This document shows, in pieces, positions 1 to 16,779 of a stretch of DNA of 64,000 nucleotides. A model generated the notes under the pieces. It was not told the origin of the DNA and ran no database searches. It worked only from the letters and a program-made list of their open reading frames with translations. Source of the stretch: Nymphaea colorata. Lineage: Eukaryota; Streptophyta; Magnoliopsida; Nymphaeales; Nymphaeaceae. The stretch's first letter is position 1. Each line of letters starts with the position of its first letter. Made by a program: the position numbers and the translations under genes. The DNA lies in NCBI RefSeq assembly GCF_008831285.2, contig NC_045147.1, positions 23,646,981-23,710,980 of the forward strand. Direction: 5' to 3'.

Positions 1-39
1 TTTAAACACACTTCATGCAGTTCTCTTCTCTTTCATCTT

Positions 40-4310
<4,271 letters not shown>

Positions 4311-7015
4311 TTAGGAAAATCTAACTTAAGAGTTCCAAAGTGGTTGCGATTGGACCCTGGGGTTGCATTGGCAACAACTTTTGTAAACTATGTTTTGATA
4401 TCTCGCATTGAAAATCTACCTTTAGCAAAGCCCAAAAAGCACTTGCAACTTGAAGTGGTGTGCAAAGCTCTAGCTTAGATTTGATGAGTGTTTTGCTTAT
4501 GACGTACAAAGCACTCGCAAAGCGTAAGGTAAGTTCATGACTTCGAAAAGCGAGTGCGTTGAGAAAAAAAACGCACTTGCAAAGTGCAGTGATTGCATAA
4601 AGAAGTCGCAAAGCTTGCTTTACTTTGATAAGAAAAGTGATGCTATTAAGAAGTGAAAAGATATTATATATATATATATATATAAAGAGAGAGAGATATT
4701 CGCTCAGTCATTTGCTGTCATTTTCATGCAGCAATCCCAAAGCAAATTTAAAGGAAGTTGGCTGCAAATCGGAACCATTTGGGATCCTTTATCTGCTACT
4801 AAACGGTCATGATGTAATCTGCTGTGACAAAGAATGTGCTGTGATCTGTCAATTCTATGTGCTGCACTAATGAAGTTATAGCGCCGGAAATGGAACATTT
4901 CTTGAGCCAAGTTGATCCGGCATGGAAGGAAACGCAAGAGATGATGGCTAACAACCAAATCCAAGGCGTTCTTCTGGGTCTGCAAAGGCGCCACCATCTT
5001 TTATTCACAACGGAAGAGCCAGATCGAATCTGTTGCCTGGTTCTATTTGGATAAAGTAGGTTCCTAATGCAGGCAACACGAACAAGAATGAAATAGAAAA
5101 AAATAAGTCAGATTGATCATTGACTGTGTATTATAGGCCGTCTAAAGAAATCAAACCAAAGAGCAAGAATATCGAGATCAGTTTTCAGATGGTCATTGAC
5201 TAGGAACCACCTCGTCTTTGCAATTCAGGATCTCTAGCGAATGGTGGATTTTTCATCTGAATTCCTGTCGTTCATCAGATGGTAGCGCCTACGAGAGAAT
5301 CAAACAAGGGATGCAACCCCTATACCCCTTTTCATGAGAGAAAGATTATTATAGCCATGAGTATTAGCTGTGCCTTTTGGTAACAGAAATTGAGAGCTTG
5401 TTATAGCCATGAATACTTGTTGTGGCTTTCATGACCTCCGTTCCATTTCCCTGACAGAAGAAGGCACTACTTCTTCATGGTCTACAAAAATGAAAAAGAA
5501 AGAGCTCTACTCTACATTGGTGGCTTCCCTTTTGGATGCGAAGACGAGGAAGGATTTGTTACCAGCTACTTTTTTCCGGGTGCAGCGGTACTCGGGTTTG
5601 ACAACTTGAGCGGAGTTAACTACTGCACCGAAGCAGAGAGAAACAGTGAAGCATCCGTCCTAAAAGTAATAAGTTCGCGACAGTAACTAAAGCAAACAAT
5701 TAATCAGCTACGCGTATACTGGTGCGGCAGACTGACAATGCAACAAGACCACAGGATTGAATCCCTTCACCGACTCTGACAAGTGACAACCGACTGTAGA
5801 TTAAAAACATGTACACTCATGCATCATCTTCAATCTTCTTCACCGTCAGGCACAGCCTGAACGCGCAGATGATCATGGCCTTTACCACGGCGGGTTTGGG
5901 ACCTGTGCATAACCTTACAAAGATTTTTTTCACTTTCACACACAGGTTTTCACGAATGAGCAAACCAGAACCAGGCAGTTGATAGAAAAGCCATTAGTAG
6001 ATCTATGGCAGATCAACTATGCAAGCTTCTAGTTGTCTCCTCATATAATCTGATCATGTCGCGAACTTACCGACGATAAAATATCTCAGCTACAAGTTAC
6101 ATAGTTCAAAGCTTCGGATGGATCAGATTTTCAAAAATTTTAAGGACCAATCAAATTGTAAGCCTAAGAACTGATTGAAATATCATAAAACCTATTTTCA
6201 TGTTGGGAAAAGAAAAATCATTGAAGTGTCCACTTCTATGGTTTCTACCTTTTGAAAGACAATCTATACAGTCGGCTTTACTGAAAGACGCATGCTTCCA
6301 AAAATAACTCCCACGAGAAATAAAAAATCAGACCTAAGAGACTCGGGGACAGGATTTGAGAGAAATAGCTATTGTACTAGATTTCCAAAAAATTACAGGA
6401 ATTTCTTAAATTTCAGCATATGTATATCTGGACATGTTCCGAAAAATATCAAAGCCAAGATATATATATATACAGGAAACTGCCACACGGAATATGAAAG
6501 CGATTGAACAGAAACCAAGTGGCAGTTCATTGTTTCTCTATCTGACACACTAATTGTGATGGGCACACTAATTGTCGCGAAACGAAGGATAATTCGGGCC
6601 ATTAATTAGTGCAACCTTAGGCTAAATTAGAAAGGGGAAACGTTAGATTCATTATTTACTGGAGATTTTATGATAAAACGTTGGGAATGGGCGCTGCCTC
6701 TCTCCTAGGTAGTCGATGCAAAATATTTTGACCAAAGAATGTATTATAATCTGTTCGATCTTTGAACTTGACAATATATCGCTCCATGTATTTTTAAAAT
6801 TTTCAGACGCAGCTCTCAAGGAGTGAGTTTACATCCGTTTCTATCCCATCCTCATAAACCTTGAAGTTCATCCTACAAGGTGTATTTTGATCATCATCCA
6901 ATAAGATTCTCAAATTCCAATATTCAATGAAAGAGATCCTGAAGTCTAGAATTTTGGTGTTATCCACACACGCCTTATAGAGATGGGCCTTCATGAATCG
7001 CACAAAGAGCAAGGC
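4311..7015. other. Intergenic stretch with no recognisable gene
   Basis: From the end of duplication copy A to the ERF 3' flank I see only short open frames without recognisable motifs. One at 5477-5686 would encode 69 aa (start MVYKNEKERALLY) but matches nothing I know. A TA microsatellite lies at about 4661-4683. At 4438-4618 the words GCACTTGCAA, GCACTCGCAAAGCG and GCACTTGCAAAGTGC recur irregularly. Confidence 0.5.
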
Positions 7016-7138
7016 TTACCTGGGAGCGCCATAAACGGCTTCTTCCTTTCCCACAATGATGTTGGCATCAGCGCCGGTGGTGATGTAGCTAACCATTGAT
7101 TGAATAGGCCGATAAACCCGTAAATAGCTTTGATCCAT
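7016..7138 (-). CDS. Possible 40-aa small ORF downstream of the ERF gene
   Basis: An ATG at 7138 opens a 41-codon frame (begins MDQSYLRVYRP, ends VYGAPR) closed by TAA. A second in-frame ATG lies 14 codons later. The last sense codon and stop overlap a good donor-like AG|GTAAGC, so it could instead be a first coding exon whose partner I cannot find, or a leftover exon. It lies about 460 bp beyond the ERF stop on the same strand. I do not recognise the peptide. Base composition is more balanced than the AT-rich surroundings, the only other hint of coding. It may well be chance. Confidence 0.2.
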   Translation of the reverse strand: MDQSYLRVYRPIQSMVSYITTGADANIIVGKEEAVYGAPR

Positions 7139-7601
7139 AGCAACAATATGTACTAGATTTGTACTGCCGCTTGATAATGGTGATGGTCATCATCGTTATC
7201 CCAATTTTTCTTTTGATAGATTACATCTCTCGAACGCCCTGAGAATTAATAACATCACAAGTCCCCTTATCGAATTGGCATCTTTACAACACATCTACAA
7301 CCTACTGAACGGTAGGATGAGGAATTTCGATCTTATAAATGAGAAGATAAAATAACTGCGTTTAATTGTAAAGCTCTATGCAAGGGGAAAAGGGAAGAAA
7401 TAATTAACTACATATGTCCATATGAAGGGAGAGAGCGTTATACAAGTAAGAAGGGAGCAGGGAGGAAAAAATTGTATATGTACGTGGTATGATTAAACGG
7501 AAAAGGAAAAAAGAAGTCGATCAGAAAGCAAAGAATCCGAGACGGGGGGACAGTGAAGGATGAGGATGAAGCAAAAGGGAGACTTGACTGAGGGGGGGTC
7601 A

Positions 7602-8533
7602 TCAGTCGAAGCACCAGAGAGGATCGTTCATCATCAATCCGTCGTCTCCCTCCTCCTTGACCGCACTGGATGCTTCCCAACTCTGCCCCGGATCTCCCCA
7701 GCCGTACAAGAACGCTAGCTCCATCTCCTCCGGCAACGCGTCCCCCATCATCCCGGTCGACGCGGCGGCCGATGTGCCCTCTGACTCAGACGACGCCGTC
7801 TCCTCCTTCACCGCCGCGGCCTCTCCCTGAGACGCCTCGACCTCCGTCTTCTTCCGCGTCGCAGACGATACCTTCCCCGCCTTGGCTGGCGTTTCTCTCG
7901 ACTTGGCAAGCCGGCGGAGGACGGACTCCCCCTTCCTCGCGGGCATGACGACCCCGGGGAAGTTCACCTTCGCCTTGCTGCCGCGGATCTCCCTGGCGGC
8001 CTCGTCGTAGGCCATGGCTGCCTCCTCCGCGGTGTCGTACGTGCCGAGCCATACTCGCGCGCCCTTCCTCGGGTCGCGGATCTCGGCAGCCCATTTCCCC
8101 CATGGCCTCTGCCGGATCCCTCTGTACGCGTTTTTCCTCACCCTCCGGCCTCCTCCGGCCGATGTCACTGCCTTTCCGATCGCCCTCCGATCGCCTAACA
8201 AAATGGCAAACCGCGATCAGCTAAACCAAACAACTTTGGAACAGGAAATTTCGAAAACTTAATAGCTAGATTTTGGACAAACAGATTGTCGTCTAGACAG
8301 AGAGAGAGAGAGAGAGAGAGAGACTCACCGTTTGCTACAGAGATGTGCGAGGGAAGCAGCTGGGCAGGGGGGCCGAAGTCGAAGTCGATCCCTTCACAGC
8401 TGCTGGTGTCGTAAAGCATGAACCCTGAGGTCGACTCGTTCTCGGAAAAGAGGAGGAACTCCTCCGCGGAAGTCATATTCCGGCAAGCGTACTCTTCTTT
8501 CACGTAGTCGGTGACGACAGGCCCTTCCCGCAT
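7602..8533 (-). CDS. AP2/ERF-domain transcription factor, ERF group VII-like
   Basis: Two coding exons, 8533-8329 and 8194-7602, are joined over a 134-bp intron (donor AACG|GTGAGT, acceptor TTGTTAG|GC). The join is in phase and gives 265 aa. The single AP2 domain starts at [19 protein letters not shown] and ends at GSKAKVNFP (about residues 85-145), with the [16 protein letters not shown] helix core; it reads like group VII ERFs (RAP2.3/HRE types). The C-terminus is acidic and ends DPLWCFD, like the LW-S/C-FD ends of that group. The usual group VII N-terminus MCGGAI is absent, so oxygen-dependent N-degron control is not supported. Such proteins are nuclear and bind GCC-box or related DNA. The start is the first in-frame ATG after a stop at 8563. 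A longer ORF from 8696 overlaps it out of frame, so the true N-terminus is uncertain. Confidence 0.85.
8299..8324. repeat. GA/CT microsatellite in the ERF intron
   Basis: An uninterrupted GA run lies a few bases past the ERF donor site. Read on the coding strand it is a CT tract directly after GTGAGT. Confidence 0.9.
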
Positions 8534-9027
8534 TCTCCGTCTCACCCTCCCCCTGCAACCTCACTGGAACATCATTTGTAGGCGAAGGCTTTACAACGAT
8601 GGTCCTCGTCCTGTCGCTATTTTTCAGATTCCCGGTAACTTTTTCAACCTTCTCAGAATCATCATCCCTGTTCACTTTTCCATACACAAAATCCATGTTT
8701 GATGGTTAAATTTGAAGAACAAAAATTCTCGAATTTTACACCACTTCATCTATTAGGACATAGGTCAGTTAAGAGTGGAAATGCCTGGATACAGTTAGGG
8801 GTGTTAATAAACGATAATCAAAATAAAATATGTTTAAAAGAAACTATTTCGCTCCGTTTGTCACGTTAACTTTCAGGTTATCATTAGTAATAAATGTGTG
8901 CAAAACTTAGGTCCTCTTTTAGCAATACAAGAAGCGTTCGGAGCCTTTTTTTCCTTCATTTTCAGATAAAAAGGAGGAGGGGGAGGTTTGGGGCCCGCAG
9001 TGAGTGGAAGGAACTTGAGCCTGTCCA

Positions 9028-9041
9028 CGTCATTGCTGACG
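9028..9041. promoter_or_regulatory. Inverted pair of TGACG motifs
   Basis: CGTCA and TGACG are separated by four bases, an as-1-like arrangement bound by TGA-type bZIP factors in other plants. It lies about 500 bp upstream of the chosen ERF start. Function is inferred only. Confidence 0.35.
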
Positions 9042-9062
9042 GATGCCCAGTAAGCCCTCCGG

Positions 9063-9070
9063 ACACGTGG
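9063..9070. promoter_or_regulatory. G-box/ABRE core ACACGTGG
   Basis: The palindrome CACGTG sits in the ABA-response context ACACGTGG, about 530 bp upstream of the ERF ATG and close to the TGACG pair. It is a candidate bZIP/bHLH site for the ERF promoter. Confidence 0.4.
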
Positions 9071-11899
9071 AGCGAAAAGGCAGCGTCGGGGCGTGTGGAC
9101 TTGGCAAGCTCAAAAACTCGTAAGTAATTAATAGGGGTACAATTTTCGCGGTCTCTTTTGCCCCTCCACCGTCCCAAAATTGACCCCCCCGCGCCTCTTC
9201 CATCCCCATGTTTTTGTGGGACAAAATGTCCCGTTCCGCATCCAATGACACATGCCGGGATCATTGGAGCGAGCGGAAGTAATGCAGGTTTTGCGTCCGG
9301 AGCAAGTGAATTCGAGATAGTTAGTCTTCCCAAGTGAAATTGGAAAAAAAAAAAAACTCGTTTCGTTGGTGGCATAGTCACAAGTAACACCCACCAAGTT
9401 GGCTTGCTTCTTCAACATCGTTATGTGATTATAGAAATGTTGGTAACTTATCGTTTTGGTCACGGTAAAAGCAAATCTGTCTCCCATTTTCAAGGTTCAC
9501 AGTTGACGACAACAACCAACTTGGTCATTTTTTCTTTCAACAACAAGTGAGTGTCTCTTGAATTTGCTTAAATTAAAGTAGATTTATGAAACAATAATCT
9601 TGAAGATTCTTTAGAACATAGTGAAGTAACCGTTAAGTGTCCCTACTCCCAAAAGAATCCCTTAAGAGGTACCGATATATGTAAAACAACAAGAAAAGTT
9701 TATAGAGTTGGTGTAAGCAACTGTTTCCACGAGCCCACATATAGCTCAGCTCCACTAACAAGTGGACCTGCCTCTGCCTCTTTGATATTTTTTTTAGGTC
9801 GCTTGCCTTTTTAGGACCAAATTTTCGCTTATGTTTACTACAATGTCCAATTATACAAGAACAAAGAAGGACTAGGAAGAGAGAGATGAGGTGAGTTAAA
9901 TAAAGGCAAGTGGGGAATATAATAACAAGGGAAAGCACGTCCATTGATTGAAGAGAAGGAAGGTGGAAAGAGGGTGCTGAATTCCGGCGACCATGTAGGT
10001 GTCGCTTTGCTTACAAAACAGGCGGGGCCCGGATTCGTCGTCGTCAGCGCTGATTTTACTTATTAAGGGAAGGCATGTGGCCGGCACGAGGGAAGGGTCC
10101 CGCACCGCAAAAAACGCCAAGCAGCCGATCATCTCTCGGTCAAACGGAAACTCATTTCTTCTGCCGGTTCAGTTCAACGATGGTGGGCGTGTGGAAGGCA
10201 CGCGCCTCCCCATTATTTTATTTGGCTTGATGTGGCCCGTGCCCTCCACGCGACTTTCCGCACCTACCGATGCCACCCTTCAATCGATGCTGCAGACTTT
10301 TTTTTCCTACTTTTTTCAGATTCGCCCACGATGTTTTTGGCAATTTCATCTACATTTTGCTTCGTAAGCAGCTCCGGAATGCTTGCCCTATCACTCAAAA
10401 ATGAAAGTACGATTGCATGTATTAATGTTTATTTTATTAGGGACATTGTTCTTATTCTTTTCTAAGGATCAGTTTTGGCAATGTTAGTTTAAGTTGAGTT
10501 TGGACGAGAGAACTTAGGGAGAGGCTTTTTTTTTTTTTGTCTTTGGAGTTCAGAACTATTTCAAAAGGAATTGAAACACCCATCAACTACAATGTCGTGC
10601 CTCTATTGTTTGTAATCTTAAAAAACAATCGCTAGACAATTAAAATGACAATTAGATTTCCATCGATCCACTTGTACCACAAACTACACTACACCCTTGG
10701 AAACTGTGCCTTTTGGTATTAAACCCAACTTGTGGGCTGATATCCGGAATGGGACACGAGGTGACTGAGATTTTTTGTCATTGGGGAAGATAGCAAGCAC
10801 CTACCTTTAAATGGATCGTATTATCTTTTTGTTCACTCCCTTTTGCTTTGCCCACCACCGACTAATATGACGGAGGCGCCTTTTGATTCCGACGTCTGAC
10901 CAAATCCCGAAGAAACTGTTCACTTTTTGTTGTCACTCAGACACTCACAGGTTGAGAAGTCGAACAGAAAGTAGGAAGCTCTGCAGTGCAGCTGTCATCC
11001 TTGAGCGCTTTACGACTAATCAGTCATTAGGCCACGCATTTACTTTAATTGTCACAAATTGGAAGCGTAGTTACCAGGAAACTCACTTAAGTTCTAGAAC
11101 TTACGTTGATGTAATATTTTTTGAGACCATTTGCTTCCCATCTATGTCTTCACATACCACCACTCTTGTTATATATCCTTTTCATTAATGGTAAAGTATT
11201 ATTCTATTCACTTGGTAAAAGCAAATGTTTAAAAGGAAAGAACTGATACCAAAATATTGTGAAGACCCACATCTTCGACTTTGGTGATTCACAGCTACCA
11301 TATCCCATAGTTGTTACAAGGCATATATTATAGTGAGAAAAGTATGGGATCCATAGGACTATGTCAATGATATAGGGATGGTAGAGGCCCCGTCGGCCGA
11401 CATGATTTGGCACATAGCTTGGTCCATGCTCAATTCAACAAAAATAACTAAATACAAAAGTTAGGACCCATATCGATTACAGCTACATATAACATACATA
11501 CTAAATCTTTCAAAAACAGCAGTTCGTAGTTAGTAGGAATGTTCAAGTCCATGATTTGACATTTTTCAAACAGTCTCCGATGCAGTAGGCGAAGATTTTT
11601 ATATCATTTGCAGTCGACTGAGAATTGCTTCACAACAAATCAAGCGCTCTATATATATATATACAAAAACATATGGCAGTAGACAGCATTGACAATTCTA
11701 AAGCAAATGCTAAGCATATGCATAAACGGAGGCAAACATGCGAAGTTTGGTGCTGAAATCATGGAGGGCCATTTCGCTGCCTTCAATTGATAAACATGAC
11801 CTATTTTCAGTTCACGATTTCAATTATTAAAGGATTCGGATTAACTATATATTCAGTTCATGACACAGTGGGTTTTCCTCTGTTCTACGAAGAACAAAG

Positions 11900-11931
<32 letters not shown>

Positions 11932-13828
11932 TATATGAACTCGTCTAAGAGCATATACTTGAGTTGTACAGCACTATCTTCTTCTTTTTATTGTTGTTGT
12001 TATCGTTAACCATCCGGGATATCCTTTATCTTGAAGACGAAGGGCATCCAGAGCAAACATCAATTGCTACATTATGGAAACAAATCGCAGCTGTTCATCT
12101 TTGATACTGCCGATATACATGTTATTATGGAGTACTTCATGAAGGTAATTTATGTGATTTCCTATGTCGCTAGACCAATGACTGTTCATCTTAAGGATTA
12201 TCCAAATTGCAAAGGTTTGGATCTCGTTCTGAATCATTTGATTGGTCGGTCAAATGTAGCCAACAGTCAACCGGCATTGGACCTACCCCGATTGAGTAGG
12301 TCAAGTTGGTTCCATCTATTTTACAGAGTTTAGTTTTCTTGGACAAGCACGAAACTTGGTGAAACTTAATCTAATTAGTCTCCTGCTTGAGACATTCTTG
12401 GCCATTATGGATAAAATGTTTGTTCCTTCGGCGGAAATCTTATTTAGAGAAAAAAAAAAATGTAATAAAGGTATACAAAAAATTATTTGAAGGTAAAAAC
12501 ATTTGAATTTGGAGAAACGCGTTATGCCATAATTATGAGGACTTTGTCCATCCCTTGGTACCACCTCGCGAATAACACCATATTTGAACCCTTCAAAATA
12601 TCATGAAACGAGTGAGGAAATGTAGCCTTTCATAAAAGAATTGTTCAAAGTCAAACTATTAAGAAATTGAATGCGAATTTAAAATGATTCTCCGATCACT
12701 GTGTCCGGGCAGTAAGTTATTTTTTTTAGCATTATCATTGCGTCTAAGAACCACTACTTTTCCAGTCTTCAACTCAGACTTATCACATCATGATTGAATA
12801 AACAAACAAACAAATAAATAGACACACACACACACATATATACATGCATATGTAATATAGTGAAGTTCAATTAATAGAATCCAAGCCATTAATCAACCTA
12901 CTAATTAATTAGTGACATCGTCAAATTTATAAGTTTTTAGGCCAAAAGCATAAGTACGACTAGACTTGTTCAGGACGGGCGATTGACAGGCCGGCGAAAC
13001 CAATCGGATCTAAGCGTTTGAAATTGCAGGAACTAAATTTTAATAAAATAGGAAAAGAGTTCTAGAATATCAAATTGTCAAGGGGAGAGGTGAGCTTGCA
13101 TTGCTTAGGTAGGAAGGAGATCATCACCAGGGTCAACTACGATTGTTTGAATAAATACATATAAAAGCTTCAACTTTCCATCTGCAGTAAAACCATTCCC
13201 ATTGTTATGGTTGCATCCTTTTAAGTCTGCAGCCAGTTAACATCAGAACCCTTACCCAAAAGAATAGAGGAAAAGAAAATTAAGTCTTGGAGATGCAGGG
13301 AAACGAGTTCAACAATCTTCATGCATTTCCTTTTAGTGCACAACTTGACGCCATTATTGTGATCCCCAAAGCTCTGTCTAACTACATCGTGAACGGCTTA
13401 TTGTTAAAGGTTAACTCTCAGGATGTTAAGGGTAAACATATATATTTGAACAATTTCTTTTCTAAACTATGAATTTTCAAAAAAGCGACTTTAACTAAGC
13501 ATATTTAATTCCTTTATTTAGAAAAAAAAAAAAGATTTAGTTGCAGCTGGGAAATAAAATATGAGAGGGAGAGAGAAGAGAAGAAAGAGGTAGTCCTATT
13601 TTATACTGGAGAAATCGACTAAAGTATTCGGATTATTCGGATTTTCGATTCGCATCCCGATCTCCCTTCCTTTTTCAATTCACGCGAAAAGATGAACTTT
13701 CACCCTTCTTATGATGTCCATCATGTGCAGTAGCCAATTATCAAGTGTTCTGTTTTCATCTAAGGAAACCATTGAATCCTTCTACTATTATGTGTCTACA
13801 TACAGCGCTACGTGTATGCGCGTGCGTG

Positions 13829-13875
<47 letters not shown>

Positions 13876-13932
13876 TTTCTCTCTCTCTCTCCATATATAT
13901 ATGTATATATGGAGAGAGAGAGAGAGAGAGAG
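13829..13932. repeat. Compound microsatellite with hairpin arms
   Basis: CA and TA repeats are followed by CT repeats, a short TA-rich loop (ccatatatatatgtatatat) and GA repeats. The CT and GA arms at about 13879-13932 are inverted repeats of each other. Confidence 0.9.
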
Positions 13933-15175
13933 GTTTGATTATATATGCCATTAGGATGTCAACTATAAGTATATATATAAAAAATATGTACAAATAGGAT
14001 GCTGCAGAAAAAGTATTAATAACCTGTTCATGATCGCAAGATGTGAAAATCCCGAGCAACATTCTCAAGCTTGAATCGCCTACTTTCTGCATCCTAAATT
14101 TTTAACTTTAGACACGTTCTAAAAATTATATACATATAACGACTTTAATCTATCCCTACCAAATAAGATCATGGCAATTCCATGACTTTATGTGCGTTTT
14201 CTCCCTCTATTAAATGTGATTTATATGTATTTAGTGGATGTCAGGTAGAAAGATGAACAAGGAAGTGAGATTGATTAGAATTGCTTTGTGCAACACTTAT
14301 ACTCATGCACTCACACAAAGCTTATTTTTTCATAATGATATAAATTTTTATTCAACCAACTTTGTTTATAGGAACTGTAATTTAAGTTTAGTGCACATAT
14401 GAATCTAAAATGGTGTTCAACGCATGTTTAGGTTAAGGTTGAATTAGGTATGCGAAAAACTGAGTTTGAGAAAAATGTGTAGTGAATCAATCACGTTTCC
14501 CCAATTAGTTGTTTGCATAAACAGTGCTTTTTGTCTTGTTGACCAAACACACAAACAAATACAAGGTATGACTTGAAAAGTCATGCTTCTATTTTCAAAT
14601 GACATGATTTAGAATCTCATTTCGATCATGTTTAAGAGTGCCATCCAAACACAGTGTCTAGCATATTGGAACGACTAATTCTTTAAATACGTCGCATCGC
14701 ATTCTCATTTTGATATCAAGATCAAGACAATGGTTTTTTTTCTTTTGTCTCACTCTCCTATTTAGCTCCCGCCGGGAAGTTGCAAGAACCAATGAGAGAT
14801 TTGGAAGCGCAAATTCATAACGTAAAAGTCATTCACATGCTTAGACGAAACGACCAAAACCTTGCAATTAAATACTCAAAACGGGAAACTTTCTCCAAGC
14901 AATTGAAGTAAAATCTTGCGCTTAGAAAGCGATCGAGTGAGTTCTTCTACCTTTTGTTTCAATCTTTTATATTTTGTCCTTTGAATGGGAGGTCCGACCG
15001 GGCTCACTAGCTATTGGCAATACAGAACAAAAAATACAAGGTATGAGGAAAGCCCACAATTTCATTCATTCAAAGTGAGCTTCCAACGTCCATATTTCCC
15101 GTTGCTGGGTAGTTGGACGGCGAGGTTTGAGCATCGGCCTGGGCCCTTGGTCTGGCCCCTTAATTAATGTGATGG

Positions 15176-15196
15176 GTCAGGTCAGGTCAGGTCAGG
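15176..15196. repeat. Short tandem GGTCA repeat
   Basis: Four consecutive GGTCA units in an otherwise unremarkable stretch of duplication copy B. Confidence 0.8.
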
Positions 15197-16779
15197 CCGC
15201 CCGAGTCTTGCTTGCCCTTCTAGAAGAACATACTGTCCAATGCATTGCATCGGGTTTATTTAAATTGAATCAAGCTCGAGAATATTTTTGTTTGCCCAGC
15301 ACTAACTTATGGCAGGGCTGAGAAGGACATTTTTTTTTTATTTGCATTTTTAAAATATTACTCTTAAATAAGAAAAATGGAGAATTTCTGTCGAAACATG
15401 TAGTCTAGGAAACAGTAGCCACGACAGAGCGACCATACTGCTCGCTCGGTGGTGCCTCTTCATCCTGTTGCACCGTATTCAAATGATCAAGGGAAGCAAA
15501 CTCATGTTCAGACGCTTTCATTTCTCAAATAAACAACCGTTTCTTGTACGATTCAATTTGAAATATATTTCGGCAAGCAATCGTGTGATCACGCTTTTTA
15601 GCTTTGTATTCATAAAGACATGACCTAACTTGTTAGGTATATGCATTAAAGAATGAACAAAATTTCCAGATATTTCTAGACACATACTTGAGTGAACCAA
15701 ATCCATATCTGTCTTATGTAGTACAAGCCAATCCAAGAGTGCTCGCGTTTTACACTATCAGTTTCAGATCACTGATCTGGTAGCGGAGCGAAATTAATCT
15801 ATTTTGGGCCACCTATTGAGTAATTTATAGAGAACAAGCTGATTCTGTGGTTTGGTGAAACGGATACGGACCAAATCCAAATAGGAGGACACTCTGATCG
15901 CCTACATGATCCAAATCTCGATTTAATCTGGTAAAGCAACACAGCAGTGAAAGCCAATATAAGAACAAAAGCTGGTACTTATTATAAAATCCGGTTCTTA
16001 TCAATTCTGGACTTGGTAGGATGCAGACCACGCGACTACTGCGTGTACTTTAATTTGTAGGCTTCGGTCCAGTAGAAATCAAGAGTGCAAAGTTTCTTCT
16101 ACCCGGTTTTGGTTTTCGAGACGATTCTTTTTCTCCTCAGCGTTTTCTGTTTTAAAACATTTGTTATTTCAATGTCAACAACGACAGCTTTAAATTTTTT
16201 ATTGTCGATTTAGGCATCAATATTTTTTTTTATACAATAATTAGGTCACCTCATTCATGAAAATAAGCGTAGAACATGTCAACGATGCGCTTCTTTCCCC
16301 CACTAAATTGCCGCCGTGCTTAGAAGTAGCAATGAAACACAAAAATATTTGGTAATTGAGGAGCTAGAAATTTTTTTTTTTTTTTTATCGAAGGGTTTGA
16401 ATATATTTTTCATGGGAGTCGAACAATATTTTTTCTATGTTAACTGGGCCTAAATTAAAATTTTTTCAAAAAATTATACAGTAAATTTTTGTTTTTTCAA
16501 AAATAAGAAGGAATCCATGGCACCTCCCCTCAGCTCTGCCTCTGATTAACAGCTTCTTTGAAATGGGCACAACATTTTTTAAAATGATTCTCAAAAACTA
16601 AAGTTTTCACCAAAAAGAACATTTTCTATTCTCTTCGTTAAACGTAAGCTTTTTAAGAGCTAAATGAGAAATAATGAGGCGTGAATAATATATTATAGAA
16701 AACAGTTTAATTTTAATTTCCATCTAAAGAAATGAGAAGTGATTCGAAGCTTTTAGAACCTACAAAGTTCGTGTGGCTC

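Larger units (their letters stand above)
8700..10829. other. Intergenic region upstream of the ERF gene
   Basis: No gene is recognised. The part at about 9990-10270 is richer in GC than its surroundings, with open frames in several phases but no domain or motif I know. The ERF promoter presumably occupies the left part. Confidence 0.4.

Noticed and set aside
7670-8262. ORFs on the plus strand opposite the ERF gene (92 and 82 codons)
   Set aside because: Shadows of the GC-rich AP2/ERF exons; no motif of their own.
8962-9493. Overlapping minus-strand ORFs of 121-142 codons upstream of the ERF gene
   Set aside because: Different frames of one non-coding stretch; no recognisable domain, splice structure or family match.
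9999-10367. 122-codon plus-strand ORF in a GC-rich stretch
   Set aside because: No homology recognised and no supporting splice or start features.
12031-12333. 100-codon ORF in duplication copy B
   Set aside because: Not conserved as a frame in copy A and no known motif.
13711-14092. ORFs rich in HTHTHIYIYIY or SLSLSLS
   Set aside because: Translations of microsatellite repeats.
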